From contig JAITYX010000016.1 in assembly GCA_021018815.1 (NCBI GenBank), forward strand, positions 6,401,001-6,465,000: a DNA stretch of 64,000 nucleotides, read 5' to 3'. This document shows positions 24,077-37,378 of the stretch, in pieces. Below the pieces are notes generated by a model, which ran no database searches, was not told where the DNA came from, and saw nothing but the letters and a program-made list of their open reading frames with translations. Origin of the DNA: Talinum fruticosum (taxonomy: Eukaryota > Streptophyta > Magnoliopsida > Caryophyllales > Talinaceae). Made by a program: the position numbers and the translations under genes. Positions within the stretch are counted from its first letter, which is position 1, and each line of letters begins with the position of its first letter.

Positions 24077-27000
24077 GTCATTGTTATTCGGTGGAAGAGA
24101 TGATAGTAAGTTAGAAATCATTCACTTCTTTATCCTAACGTGAAGACATTGGTAGCTATTTGTAGTGGATGTCTATACCCTTTTATTTTGTGTTCTGGGA
24201 AAAAACCCAAATCTGATTGTTTTTGATAGGGAACTTGTGACATTACTGCTTTGATGGAGCACCCAGCATTGGTCTCTGCTGCTCTCTCTTTCAAAGCAAT
24301 TCCTGTGAGGAAGTTCTCGGCTTCTGAAGCATCTTCAGATGGACCAACAACGAGCAGACATGTCTATCTGTTTCAAAGAGAATATGCTACAGTTGATCCT
24401 AAACTTGTGGATGTAAGTGTATATCTTATTGGTTCATCAATTAATCATGGATATTCGTTTAAATGGGTTCCTGTCCTGCCATAGGCACCTAAGTTTGATG
24501 CATGCGTTAGTGGACATACACTCTTATTCTTAGGTATAGTCCTAGATGTAATGTTAATCTATTAGTAATTTTAGTTTGTTCATAACCACATCTTCTTTGG
24601 GTTTCTAGTTTACGGCCTACGCCTAATTATCTCTTGGGCTATCAGTATAGTAACCTCATGTGTTTTTTTTCCCTTTAGTTTGATTGATAAAATTTGAAAT
24701 TGTTGACTTTCATATGAAAAAGTTTCTTGCTGGCCATCGATATACTATTGTTATTTATAATTGGAACCAAAACAGTGGCGTAATCAGCGTAAGAGTTATG
24801 CAACCATCATCAAACTAGTTTATACTCACTTAATGTAAGGGAGTGGAGCAAGAAAATAGAAAATGATAATTTATTTATGAAATTTTCGGCTTTGTACTTT
24901 CTCAACATGAATATGTGTTGTAATTATTTTTTCATTCCTGCTTTACTAACTGTGTGCATGTCTATTTGTCATATTTTATCTTCATCAAAAGTTAATTGGC
25001 ACAGATGAAGCGACTACTTGTGTAGGCGTTGTAATCAGAAATCGGGAAAATGGAATGTAAGTTGTAGTAGATTTGAGGTTCAGATAATACAAAAGTCTTT
25101 AGTTAGGTCCTAATATCTTACATTTGTCTTTGCTCACTTTAGGACTTCTGTGGCTCACATGGATTCTCCTGAGATTGTTGACAACGGCCTCTCTCAAATG
25201 CTGTCAAGATTAGTTGATCATAAACTGGACGCTGAGCTGGATGTAACTTTCTACTATTTAATGCCTTTATGTTTTCCAGCTTATGCATCTTCATGATAAC
25301 AACTGATTCAAGAATGTTGTCTGCAGGTGCATCTAATTGGTGGTTTTGAAGATGCTGCATCCAATGTCTGACTGAGTAACCCCTGCTCTCTCCTTTGTTT
25401 CATTGTTTTTTTTTTTTTTGACCTCTTTGAAGGAGAATGCAGAATGATCAGTTGACTGTTTATGCAGACTACTGACCATAGTATTGGATCTGAAAGCAAT
25501 TCAAAGACAGATGGCCATTCTTTTCCCTTATGTGCTAAAATTATTGATGCTTTGGGAAAGAGTCCGGGAAAGTTTCATGTTCAAACTTTATTTGTTCTTG
25601 GCTACAATACTAGAAGAGATCGCGAAGGAAATGTGCTCCCAATATTCACTGGCCTCATGGTGAGTGAGTGTTATTGTCGTCTGGGATTTCGTTAATCTTT
25701 CTTGCCAATCTTGTTAATAAGTTTATTATGTGATTATTGTGGTGTGCTATTCAATAATAGTTTGTCAAATTGAACAAATGAATGCTTCGAGATTGATTAT
25801 CTTTTTTTGAGCCTATTGTTTTCTTGTCAGCAGAGCCTGAAGCTTAGCTATTGGAATTTTGATACTATGTTGATATTTCTGGTTTACATTGGATCTCATC
25901 TCTTTTCTGTAGTTCTGTGTAACATTGTTCGTTTATAATACAAGTAAAATTTATAAATTATGATAAATTCACAATCAAGTTAATCAGATTAACCTAGTTT
26001 CTAATCTAAATAACGTCAATAATAATATGTACACTAGTGTCCTTCTTTCATTTATATTCTATAGGGTCTTTTTATGCTGCTTGATATCTATCTATACATG
26101 ATTCCCTTTTTTAGTATTAGCTTGAGACCAACACCTTTCTGTCTTCTCTATTGCACTTTGAGCAGTTGTCTCACAGTTGGAGGTAGAAGTGAACAAACAT
26201 TTATGGCGATAGTTTTAGATTATGTTGTTTATGCTTCCAGTTCTAGTGGCCTGTTTAATTTTTTGGAAGATTTGTTTCATTTGATTTTATTTGGTTAGAA
26301 ATCGATAGAAAATAAGATGTCAATTTAAAATATGTCGAAATCTATAGGAATTTGTAGGAATCAGTAATTAGAGATTAGCATATGCAATTTGTAAACAAAT
26401 AAGATGAGAAATATTTAGAAATTTATAGAAATATGAAGAAATTTGGAAATCTGCAGCAAATCTGTAGAAATTAAGAATGGGTAGGAAACAAGTCCTGCCA
26501 AACAGGCTCTAAGCCATTGTTTAGTTCAGGGAATTGATTTTAGACATGGAATCAATTCCTTGATCCCCCAATCCCCCTTTTTTGGCTATAGTCTTTCTGG
26601 GTTCCCTTTCCTTTTTCGTATGTGAAACCATCTTACATAAGATACATCATGAGATAGATGTTTTTATATTGACTTTGAATAGTAGTCAGGAGCGACTGTT
26701 ATAAAAATCACTATTAAATGAACTATTAGTCACCCTTAAATTTAAAGTCACTCTGAAATATATTATTAGTCACATCAAAACCTTTAAAAAATCACTGAAA
26801 TATAATATTAGGGGAGGAAAAGTGGAAGCAGATGTGACAATTGGTAGTGTAGTAAAAGGAGGATGGAGATTCTAGTGATTTCCTTTTCTTTTAAGGCCCG
26901 TTCGTAAGAGCATTTCCTCTGCAGTTCATAATTCTTCTTGCTCCAAAATGCTATTATGCTACCTATCTACCACAATGCTCCAACCTACTTCAAAATGCGG

Positions 27001-30000
27001 CAATCTGCATCTAAACACTTCAACTTGCTACAAAATGTTCTCTGAAAATGCTTTAGCGAACAAGCCCCCTCCCCCCCAAAACCTCAGTTCCCTTCATTGG
27101 ATCCTTTCCTTTTCCACTGTGTAACCCAATAATCTTCTTTGCTGTAGCAACTGAAATGATCTATTCTCATCTCAGCCTCTGTGGCAAGTTAAATATTAAG
27201 ACTGTTTTCGTCAAACTGCCCATCTAGTATTTAACATTGAAATTTGAAGGGGCTGCTATCATATCTTGTATGTTTATTTACCCTCTTTTGGGTTGGACCT
27301 TCAGGGGTGGGTGGTTAAAGGGGGAGGGGGATTTGAAGAGCTGGTGTTTCTTCAGTTGGCTTGGATTGTAGGATGCTGAAGATGGCATGCAAGCTGGGAA
27401 ATTATTTGTACAGATTGGAGCTAAGTTAAACTTAATGGTGATTCCGTAATTTTTACATGAAAATTAGTTTCAAAATTGAAGATTATGTTTTTACATCTCA
27501 TTAAATACCAGTTTGCATTATGGTGGTCTCATTTGCAGTTATCACATTATGTAGATCCCAGGTTCTAGTTATAAAGCCCTCTCCTCCGTTCCAAGGTCAG
27601 GTATAAGTTCGTGTTGCCAACACTCACTACTGGTATTCTGCTGAGGCCTACAAGGATTAGGAATGGGCCACATGGTTGTGGATCTTGTTGTCTTTCTTGA
27701 TTCAAGCTCTATCTCTTGGGCCTTGGTTAGGAACGGCACCTCCTTTGATATGGGCACTAGAAATATGCACTATATCTTTCATAAAGAATGGATCAAAGGG
27801 GAGGATTTGGTGGCCTTATGGACTGATTCATGGATCTGAGTTGCGCATAGTGGTGGTTCTATGTGTGAACATTGGTTTTGAGCTTTATTACTCGGAACTT
27901 GATTGGGAAGTGAGTTTTTTGGTACGGATGCGACACACTCACTTAGCCTTCAATATAGATTAGCTCTAAATGAGGATTTGATGGCCTGATGGATCAATTC
28001 ATCTTCAGTGTTCCAATTACCCTCTATGTTTCAGTGTTGCTGGTGAAAAGGTTATAGGGATCTCTGTTTCTTTTATGTATGAATTTGATGCAAATCCATG
28101 TCATGTCGGTTGTGGAACGTGGCATGGCTTTGTATTTCTGGGGAGGACTTCAAGAAAAATGGTTTTAGGTGAAAGATAGTTGCCAATAATAAGAGGGCAT
28201 AAAACCCAGTGCGCAACAAGTTTTGAGCTGGAATTTCAATATTTAGTGATCGATGTTCTATTTCAGGTAGAAACATTGACGGGAAAAGTTATTCCAGCCA
28301 GCTTTGATGGAACTACAAGATGCCCAGATGAGCTGGTAAGGAGAATTCGAGTCGGTGCTTCCTTTGAGGATCCTCGTTGGAGAGGCAAATTATTGGAGAC
28401 ATATGACACTGAGACTGACAGTTTCGTCATAGTCCCTTGCTCTTGGTAAAAAACTTTTGGACTTTTAATCGTTAGCTCCCTTCTCAATGTTTCCTTATCT
28501 ATTTTTCCTTTCCTTATCTTCTATGTGGTAGTAATCCGAAGTCATTTTTGTAGGTTGTAGTAAGAATTTCCTTTTACTGCTGCTTGCGCAGGAACGTACG
28601 CCTGGTTCATGTGGCTTCTGTTCTACGGAAGTTCTCTGATTCAGACATCTTGCACAATTGTTCTACCTCACCATATGCTGAGGCACCAGACTTTGTGTAT
28701 AATCAAAGAAGGTATGAGTTCTACATTGTGGCCTCCTCACTAGTCACTTTGCTTTTTATTCACATGTGTCCACTGTTTGAGAGAACCGGAAGTTTGGCTA
28801 TTATTGGCTTTATAGTTACATTCCAGTTATGCAGGTGCCAGAGTTGATTGATTTAAGTTTATTGATTGTGGTTGTCTAAGTTATGTATCTTTGCCATGTA
28901 GAGAAGTAGCCTTTCTCTAACTTGTTCTACTTCCCCTCCTTAAAATACCAAAAAATGGATTCTTGCAAAGATTCCCAGCATAAAGAGGGAATGTATGTTA
29001 GTGTCAGTGTCCGCATGCTGCATAGCTGGAAACCTTGCCTTTTACATTCTAGATTTAAGCTATTTGTTAACCTTGAGAATGGAGATACCAGGTTGACTGT
29101 GCCTGCGAGATTCCCAGCATAAAGAGGGAATGTTTGTTCGTGTCAGTGTCCAGTTTACAGATTCCCAGCATAGTCAATGCTCGTTATGAAACTTGTTGAA
29201 GAGATGATATAATCAAGATGTATCTTTTCATCCGTGTTTGAATTGATGGCTGCAAGAGTAATTGCGCCAAAATTTAGGATGGGTGACTGGATGAGTGATG
29301 ACTATATACCTGTTCAAGTTGCATGTTAATGGAGACTATAAAGCTCTGTGCAAAAGTTTTATGTGATTTAATGTATTTGGAAACACCTGTGGGTCAGAGG
29401 ATCAATGGAGAGAGTCTTGCCTACTTTAAATAGGGAGGGTGAGATCCTAGCATAAATGATCTAAAAAAGAACATTCATAGTCGGAGAAGTAGTCATGATT
29501 CTAGAAACCTTAGCAATAAAACGATAGTCATTGATGTAATGTTCCAAGTAGTTTGCTGTTGTTCCCTTCTAATTTGATTTTCAGCAATAATGTTCAAATT
29601 GAGTGAATTGCTGCTAAACCAAGAACAAATGTCTCTGATACTGTTTCCACTTTCTGCCTCCCTTTCTGTCCCTTCTGTCTTTTCTTCAGGCAGTGGGATT
29701 ACTTGATACGCCACCCCAACTGGAGGGAAACTTTTCCAAAAGGGCTTCCACGTATATTTAAGAGGGACGCTAGTGGAGGATGGACAATGGTGGAGCAAGG
29801 TATGTATTCTGATATCTTCAAAACTTAAACCCTGTAAAATATTTTTTTGGATAAAGTAAATAATTATTATTAACATTCCCCAAACAGTCAATACACAAGA
29901 AGAAACATGATTCAGCAAACTAATCATGCCAATTCAGGATATAAGATGTAGCTCAGACGCAACTAACATATTGAATACTACAAACAATAGCTTCAATACT

Positions 30001-32252
30001 TAGACTTTTACCTTGAAATCTTCTCAAGTTTCTCTCGAGCTCGTAAGTGGTGGATATTAACAAAGTCCTCAACCGTTTACACCTGAATGAATTGCCTCTG
30101 CAATAGGATAGGAACCAGTGTTTCTCCTGTCTAAAAGTCCAACATCTTGCATGAAGTTAGACCAAGTAAGGATTTTGCTCCAAACAGAATTAGACGCGGA
30201 ACATTGGAAAATAAGATGATCACAATCGTCCACTTCATGACCATCACACATCAAGCATATATGTATACCTCTTCTTCTGTTCGGCAAAGATGAGGTAGCA
30301 AGCCTGTCTTGACTCACTAACCAAGCAAGCAATCATCTTGTGTCTATCCCATGCCGAATTTTTCCATACCAATTTCCACCAAGAAACATGCTGCCCAGGT
30401 ATGCAGAAAAGAGCATAGCCATTTTGGACAGTGGATTCCTGATTGAACTAGTATTGAGCCTCAGTGATGCCCCCAAGAACCTCAATTAGCTCATCTCTCG
30501 ATGATATCAACATTTTCCATCACCAAGCAGCCACAGTATGAGCAGAAACAGCAAATATATCTTGGCTTTGCAGCAAGCAAGCCTTTACCCAAACAGTTAA
30601 AAACTGTCTTAACATGCAAAATCTTCCAAATCCATTTCAAATAAAAAGCTTTGTTCCATGCAAGAACTTCTTTAAAATTAATCCACCTTTGGCTAAAGGT
30701 TGACACATTTGAGTCCAACTAATCAGAGCCATCTTCCTAGTTTTAACACCACCACTTCAGAGAAATTGACAACGAAGGGATTCAGTAGTATCACTTGTGT
30801 GCTTAAGCAAAATAAACACCTGAGACCAAAAGGCAATAATACCAGCAAGGACACCTGAGAGAAATCGGTCGTGCACCACAAGGGCTTGCCATAAACTCGT
30901 TGGAGACATGTCAGAAAGGGTGGCAAGAAGGCAGCGACGGGGGTTGTGGTCGCCTTGGAGCCGACCGTTCCTCTTTTGGTGGCTACCATGGTGTCGGGCT
31001 TGGGCAGGGGGACTTGATGAGGAAAGAGAGAGGAGGGGGAAGGAGAGAGTGAGTGGGTATGGGCTGGTTTACCACTTTGCATACTCTAATTTGCTGAATA
31101 TGGTTCATATGGATTGTCTGTTGCTTCATATAATCTCAGCCTTACATTTAAAATTGATGGTCTAGATCACTTCATTCACACACCTTACCAGTGAGAAAAT
31201 CACTTTTTTTTGGTCTTTTTTCCTTATTTCAAACAAGAGAAATAAGGTTATTTATAACTTTTTTATCCTCATTTTTTTCTTTTCATTCCAACTAATTTTA
31301 CCGGAGTCAAATGGAGTCTAAAAGAATTTATTTTGTTCTGTCCATTTCAATTTGGATCAAGTAAATGATTGTGGTGATCCAAGATACCTACCATTCCCCT
31401 TCCTAAGTTTTAGGCTTATGTGTTTCCTATTATATGCCTCTATTCTTTCTTGCAGGGCTGAGCTTGTTTGTTTTAATTGTTAAGCTGAGTTGTTATGATT
31501 AGCGAGTAGGTGGTACGAGTTGTTACGAGTGGTTGCGAAACTAGCTGAACTAGCTGGTATAGTTAGCTTTTAGCTCTTACGAGCAGTTAGGTGTTATAAA
31601 CGCTGTTATAATAAAAGCCAAATGTCAAAACCTCCATAACTAAAGAATTAGCTTTATTGTGACGTTGTAATTGTCTTGTCTTGGATCTTCATTCTTAATT
31701 AAGGGTGCTTTTTAATGGATCTTCTGTGTAGACTTGACAATCGGGTCATTTAGTTTGATTTTGAGTGGGGTCAAGTTCGATATGGGTCGGTCCAATAAGC
31801 TAGTCGTGCAAAGAAAAACAAATTTGGAAAAAATATTCGGGTCTGCTGGTTCGGATGTCGGGTCAGGTGTGGATTCATGTCATTCGGTTTAGGTTAGTTT
31901 TGCTTGGCCTACTTCTGGATGATACTTGCTCTCCAGTCTCTTGATTCATCAAAGAACTTTTTGCTAGTTTTGTGGATCCAGCTTAAATAAACGGGAATTT
32001 CAGTGGGTTTGTTCCAAGCTCGTAATGTGGTTAACATGCAACCCCCACCCCACCCCACACCCCCTCAAAAAAAAAAAGAACAGAAATTCATGTAGTTTTT
32101 GGGTAAGTGTAAGTAATTACATTGCATCAGTTTTATACATCTCTTGCATGACATGCTCAGTATGATGACTTTTTCGGTTTTTGCATTGCATCAATTGCAC
32201 CACCTTACGATAAGTTGGCACTTTTGCAGGAGCACAAGAAGCGACAGTCTGA
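23557..32252 (+). CDS. NTAN1: Protein N-terminal asparagine amidohydrolase
   Basis: Ten coding exons: 23557-23604, 24230-24412, 24992-25056, 25143-25242, 25327-25365, 25468-25659, 28267-28445, 28592-28711, 29690-29799 and 32230-32252. They sum to 1059 bases, 352 residues, in phase throughout. NTAN1 deamidates N-terminal Asn to Asp, feeding the Arg/N-degron pathway. Landmarks are MIYVGGLPF, the catalytic region GTDEATTCVGVVI with nucleophile Cys at about residue 87 (aligned with the TTC of animal NTAN1), VHLIGGFED, PIFTGLMVET, CPDELVRRIRVGASFEDPRW and LHNCSTSPYAEAPDFV. The whole family length is present and no stop interrupts it. Introns 6 (2.6 kb) and 9 (2.4 kb) are swollen by transposon debris. 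The donor after exon 5 is a weak GTCTGA. The last exon supplies only about eight residues and is the least certain part. Confidence 0.9.
24035..24073. repeat. (TA)n microsatellite in an NTAN1 intron
   Basis: About 19 AT dinucleotides in a row within intron 1 of the coding region. Confidence 0.95.
26895..27066. mobile_element. MITE, about 170 bp, hAT-like termini
   Basis: The left end GGCCCGTTCGTAAGAGCATT and the inverted right end GGCTTGTTCGCTAAAGCATT match at most positions. They enclose a non-coding centre with repeated CTACxAAATGC motifs. It lies in NTAN1 intron 6. No clear 8-bp target duplication remains. Confidence 0.6.
28971..29151. repeat. Two direct copies of a ~45-bp segment in NTAN1 intron 8
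   Basis: GATTCCCAGCATAAAGAGGG occurs near 28971 and again near 29109. Each is followed by AATGTxTGTTxGTGTCAGTG. Part of the unit recurs a third time near 29160. Confidence 0.7.
29838..31075 (-). mobile_element. LINE (non-LTR retrotransposon) fragment in NTAN1 intron 9
   Basis: Minus-strand frames from about 30720 to 30070 give FKEVLAWNKAFYLKWIWKI, then LAWLVSQDRLAT, and CLMCDGHEVDDCDHLIFQCS followed by VWSKILTW. This is the typical zinc-binding end (zf-RVT) of plant LINE reverse transcriptases. Further upstream, about 30880-30725, another frame resembles the segment before it. Frameshifts break it repeatedly. The far end (31080-30900) starts with a short MVATKRGTVGSK frame that does not resemble reverse transcriptase, so the copy looks internally deleted. 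It is antisense to the host gene. Confidence 0.7.
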
Positions 32253-32429
32253 ATATCTATGTGCAAAATCCATATTGGACATCATCTCCAGAATCCAGTC
32301 TCATGTTAAACGGTCGATTAACCGCCTTCTAGTCCGGTTATTGGAATCCCATCAATTTTTCACCGAGCATGCAGTGAATAAGCAAATCGTGCCTGTCCGC
32401 CATTTTGTTGTTGCACTAATGAGAGTACG

Positions 32430-33720
32430 GTTGTCGATCTCGGAGAGTTAGGTCTCTTACAAGTCTAAGGTCAATGTCCTTATGAACTAAGCAACGGAAC
32501 AGTTCACTTGGTTGGTAATATAAACACTTAAAGAACGAAATGGAATCGGATAAAGAAAACCTTAGGTAGGGATTTACGAAGCTAACATGCCAACAATCTT
32601 AATTACATGCTTCTATACTATTCACAAGCTGCGATGAATTAGGGAATCGATGCGGTTCGGACCACCTAAGCCTTCTCTTGAAGGTCATTAAGCTAACTCA
32701 ATTGAATTAATTGTTGTTCTCACACAATCAAAACTAAAGAATTACATGATTATCGACTCTTCCCTTAATAACAACCTAAATTATTCTCATATCTAAGTTG
32801 TAATCATTCAACAAGTTGAAGTAGAACTAAGCCTCTTCTCTCGAAGTCTACTCAATTCCCAAAAACAATAAAGGTAGGATTCTCTCGAATCTCACACCAA
32901 TTCACAAGTATCAACAAGTCGGAAATTCATCAAACAATTGCAAATTAGTATCAAAGCATAAATTACGATTAAACTAGCATATTAGTGGCAAATTCCCAAC
33001 CTAAGTTGGAAATTTAGCCACACATATTCATGGCATTTGATAACAGATTGAGGAATGAAGACCGAAAAGAATGCAAGATGGAAGTAGAGAGAAGAATAAT
33101 AATACCGTAAACTTGAATTAACTTGCGATTAAATGAAAATAACTCCAAGCTTTGATCCTTTAACAATGGAAATAAGTGCTTACAAGTAGAGAGAAACTAG
33201 CCTAGAAAACGCAGACATAAAAAGTCCATTGCGGAGAAATGACAGTTTTGGAATAAAAGAGGCAGAAAACGAAACTGCCGATTGGCACCGGCGATGTTGA
33301 AACCGTGCTTAACCCGTGCAAGCTCACGACTTCTTCAATTAAATTCCAAATTCCTAGCATGGCCTCGTGCCGACATTGGCATTGCTTGTGTTGACCTCTT
33401 GGGCTTCGAGCACGACTGTACTAGGTCTTCTTTTCCTTCTTTCCTTCGAGCACAGCCGGTGCTATAGGTAGTGCTCGACTTGGCTTGACCTTTTCTTCGC
33501 TCTCCGACCTTCTATGGTCTCCCGCTCTTTTCCTTGACACTTTGAAAGATGTATTCTTTATCATAAAATGCGAGATTACCCGAAAAATGTAGAAATTCGC
33601 ATACTTTAATCATAAATGAAGAAAGTAAGCGAAATCAAATAAGAATTTAGGTGAGAAAGCATTTGAAGTGTCGAAATTAGCCAATAAGAGAATAAAAAGT
33701 ACGTAAAATTCCGGTTTATC
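32430..33720. repeat. Non-coding interspersed repeat, about 1.3 kb
   Basis: Starts near GAGAGTACGGTTGTCGATCT and ends near CCGGTTTATCATCC. It contains no long frame. It resembles a widespread class of plant repeats with short Tyr/Leu-free open stretches and a GTTTATCA end. The class name is not known to me. It lies just beyond the NTAN1 stop codon. Confidence 0.4.
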
Positions 33721-36084
33721 ATCCATCAAACCACATGTCGACTTTTTGCGTGCACTCGGTGGAATCAAATGATATATTGACCTTATTGTTTATTTAGCTC
33801 TTAGAAGTTAGAAGACTGGTTCCCCCTCCCCGTTCTCTGTTTGGAGATCCCGGGTTATTGTAATGTAAGAAATCTGAATAGTATTTTGAAATTTAAGTAG
33901 TATTTTGAATAGTATTCGGGTTACTCGCTTCTACCCCATTACAGACACAGTTTCTTAAACTTTTAGTAGATTAGAAATTTGAATAGTATTTTGAAATTGG
34001 ATGCGTAAAATCGAAGAGAAAACTGAAATACAAGAAGAAATAATCTCAGTAAAAAATATTACCAATTCCTACCTTCCTGTTTCTTGTTTGTGCTAAACAT
34101 ATGCCTAAATTCACCAATTTTACAGATAAAATGTGATTGGACTCACAAAACAATTAGCAAATTCTGTTCATTATTTGCTCATGGAAGATGCAATTTATTG
34201 ATGAGCAGATGCAATGATGGGAATCTTTGGTGTCCTATGACTATTAAATCCATCCCAAAGAGTTTCCCATGTATTCTTATGCTCATCCCAAATGAAAAAA
34301 CCTTCCTTGGTGACAGTGATATAGCAAGTTCTTTGACACGGTAGTGGTTCCGCCCTTGATGTTCCATGATGCATATTTGTGGCCCTTCGATGGCATTTTC
34401 ATCTAAACTAAGGTCGAACAATTCCCCATATTTGACCTCGTAATTTTTAGGTATAGTGTAGGGCTGGTCACATTAGATATACACCTTAAAGTTACCCATA
34501 AGTTGATTAGAAAGAGTCAGCAACTTTTGCAATGGTTGGTCTCCACATTGCAAATAATACCATAAAGAACACCAAACATGGAATGTTTAAGTTTTGGGTC
34601 CGCATGATGCCCAAAACTTTAATGGATGATGGAGAATGAGCATTGATTTGAACATACATTTTCTTGTTTTTATACTATTTTTCATCAAAAAAATAAGCTT
34701 TATGGCCAAGACAATTAATACTAATTACCAAGACACTCATTATTTCCTTGGGATGTGTGACTGAGTTTTTATCCATCATACATTTAGAGAAGGAATCGAG
34801 CTGCGACTCGGGTAGCCAAGTTTAGTCATTGTATTTATTCTAATTTAGTTTGGTTTTCTATCCCCTCTTCTTCTTTTCTCTCCATTTTAATGGAGGACAA
34901 CTTAGGTAGAACACTTACGAGAAGGGCTACCTATTAGTTGTTGTACTTACCTTTTCAAAAAAAAAATACTAATTAGCAATGAGTGAATATAATAAAGTCA
35001 ACTGAAGTCGATGTGGGATGTGTTTCATTTTAAAAGTGTTTAATGAAGGAAAACAGTAGCTAAGTTACTTTTCAAGATATGAACAAGATTTCAATGAGAT
35101 TAGTGGAGCATTAACAAGAAGAGGGTCATAATGGAAATGTAATGGTTGACTTTGGATAACTTAATTTAATTTCTTCTCCAACCCAAACAGTAACAGAGTT
35201 CAATTGCAAATTATCTTCCAATAGGAATGCCACAAAATTAGTGGTTAGTTTTTTTGACTTGATTTTATTTGACGAGGATAATAATTCCTTTCGAACTAGG
35301 AGGGTTTTAAGCTAAAAGTTCTCCTAGTAAGTGTATTTACAGGTATTTAAATTTGTATTTTTCTCTTTTTGAGTGAGACTACTACCACCTCAACCAACAC
35401 TTTGTTAATACTTGCATATTTAATGTAATACTTTTAAGTAGTAATTAATTATCACCGGCATTTTTAATGTGCAAAATTTTAAGAAAAATTAGATGAAAAT
35501 AAACCAATATTTGGAACTATTGGACAAAAATAAATCATTCCTTTTTCTTAGAATGAATAGTATGACCTTTAAGAGGTATTTTTCTTTTAAACTTCATCGA
35601 GTTGACCACCTCCACCTTTAAAAGTTTATTTTTTCTTTCAAACCACCATCGAGTTGGATTAAATTATACTATGTGACTTCATCCCAAAAGAAAATGTATG
35701 TGGTCTGATTTTTTATCTTTCAATTAAAAAGTATATATATAATTTTTTATAGGAAATATACAAAAAAATCTTGCCTATTTCCATCTTACCTTCTATTTTC
35801 CATTTTCTTCGGCTTTTCTGTTTCTGCTCTGTTCAATTATATCTGCAGATTCTCACATCCTCCCTCTTCTAAAATTCTTTTTCTGTTCATGAATTAATCA
35901 TCTTTAATTTTAAACATGTCACCTCAGGTGAAATTAGCCGATTTGCCTAAATTTCATTATGAGCTCTTATATGGTTAATTAGGCTTCATTTGATCATTAG
36001 TTTTCTGAGGCAATTGTGTCATAGAATAGATGGGGTAGTATGATATAGCTTAATGGGTCATTAGCATTGAGATAATTGTAATCA
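33721..36084. other. Intergenic region before the Rab gene, with one decayed coding-like patch
   Basis: Nothing firm. Minus-strand 34450-34180 has two overlapping protein-like frames (see the separate pseudogene entry). The 300 bases before 36085 should hold the Rab promoter. Confidence 0.45.
34180..34450 (-). pseudogene. Decayed coding-like fragment of unknown family
   Basis: One minus frame reads YGELFDLSLDENAIEGPQIC and on to HYRVKEL. A neighbouring frame continues CYITVTKEGFFIWDEHKNTW and ends IPIIASAHQ-stop. The switch between two plausible frames suggests a frameshifted gene or transposon fragment. I do not recognise the family. Confidence 0.3.
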
Positions 36085-37378
36085 ATGGCTAATCAAGATT
36101 ATGCTTATCTGTTCAAGATTGTCTTGATTGGAGATTCAGGAGTTGGCAAATCCAATATTCTTTCCAGATTTACAAGGAATGAGTTTTCTTTTGATTCAAA
36201 ATCTACAATTGGTGTTGAATTTGCAACTAGAACATTACAGGTCAGTTCAATGTTGTTCATCATCATTCTTTTTTTTAATTTTTATTTATTTTAAATTCTC
36301 TTATTTGGAAATCTTTAGAAATGAAAATTCAAATATATTAAATTCTCTGGGATCAGTGGATTTACCGATTCAGACATGAAATTTTCAACATAATTAAACA
36401 AAATTGTTCTTAAAAAGTTGATGGATCTCATGAGTTATTAATATTATTATATTTGAAATTATCATATCATGCATTGACACTTAGTCTCTTACATGATGAT
36501 ATGTATAATTCAATTTAACATTTTATGTCCTTATTGATGCGAATGAGGGTTTTAAACTCTGGTTCATATCAAAATTAAATCACATATCTTTTGAAAAAAT
36601 ATATTATGTGAAAATTAGTTTGTAATTTTTGGGTTGGACTAGTAAGACAGGTCTAAATTCTAGTCAAAATCGAATCTAGATAATAGAAATGAGAAAACTT
36701 TTGTATCCACATTTAAAATTTAAATGAAAACTTCATGAATGTAGTTAATTTTTTGAGTCAGGAAATATTTGCAAGCTTAAAGTAAATCATTTTGGAAGAT
36801 GTTTTAGGATAAAGTGCTTCATTTTGTGATTGGATTCATACAGAGATTATTTACTAGTACATACCACATAAACAATTTGGGTGCAAGTGTAGGTAGAGGG
36901 AAAAGGAGTGAAAGCTCACATCTGGGACACAGCAGGGCAAGAAAGGTACAGAGCCATAACAAGTGCATATTATAGGGGTGCAACAGGAGCCCTCCTTGTC
37001 TATGACGTAACCAAGAAGCAAACCTTCGACAACATCCAACGGTGGCTCCACGAGCTGCGTGACCATGCGGACCCCCAGATCGTGATCATGTTGGCCGGCA
37101 ACAAGTCCGATCTGAAGCACCTGAGGGCGGTTCCTGAGGAGGCCGCCCATAACTTGGCCGAGAAGGAAGGGCTCACCTTCCTTGAAACCTCGGCCTTGGA
37201 CTCTCAAAATGTGGAGAAAGCTTTTCAGATCATCTTATTGGACATTTACAAAACTGCAAGTAGGAAAGCCTTGGTTGCCCAACAAAGTGGTGGGGCTGCT
37301 TCTTTGCCTAAGGGCACTGCCATTGATGTTGGGAAAGTGAATGGGGATATCAGCAAGGTGGCTTGTTGTTCCAACTAA
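36085..37378 (+). CDS. RABA2: RABA2-type Rab GTPase (Rab11 class)
   Basis: Two exons, 36085-36240 and 36893-37378, phase 0 junction, 213 residues. G1 is GDSGVGKS (residues 16-23). Switch I includes STIGVEF, G3 is WDTAGQE, G4 is NKSD and G5 is ETSAL. The tail VACCSN has the double cysteine for geranylgeranylation. The start MANQDY(A)[13 protein letters not shown], with [28 protein letters not shown] and [13 protein letters not shown], fits plant RABA2 better than RABA1, A3, A4, A5 or A6. RABA2 proteins work at the trans-Golgi/early endosome and the growing cell plate. All catalytic residues, including the switch II Gln, are present. Two small features stand out: a shorter N-terminus than usual (the DDEYDY stretch is reduced) and His where KAQIWD is typical. 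Confidence 0.95.

Noticed and set aside
36854..37207. 117-codon minus frame
   Set aside because: Antisense of the second RABA2 exon, whose G-box motifs are unmistakable on the plus strand.
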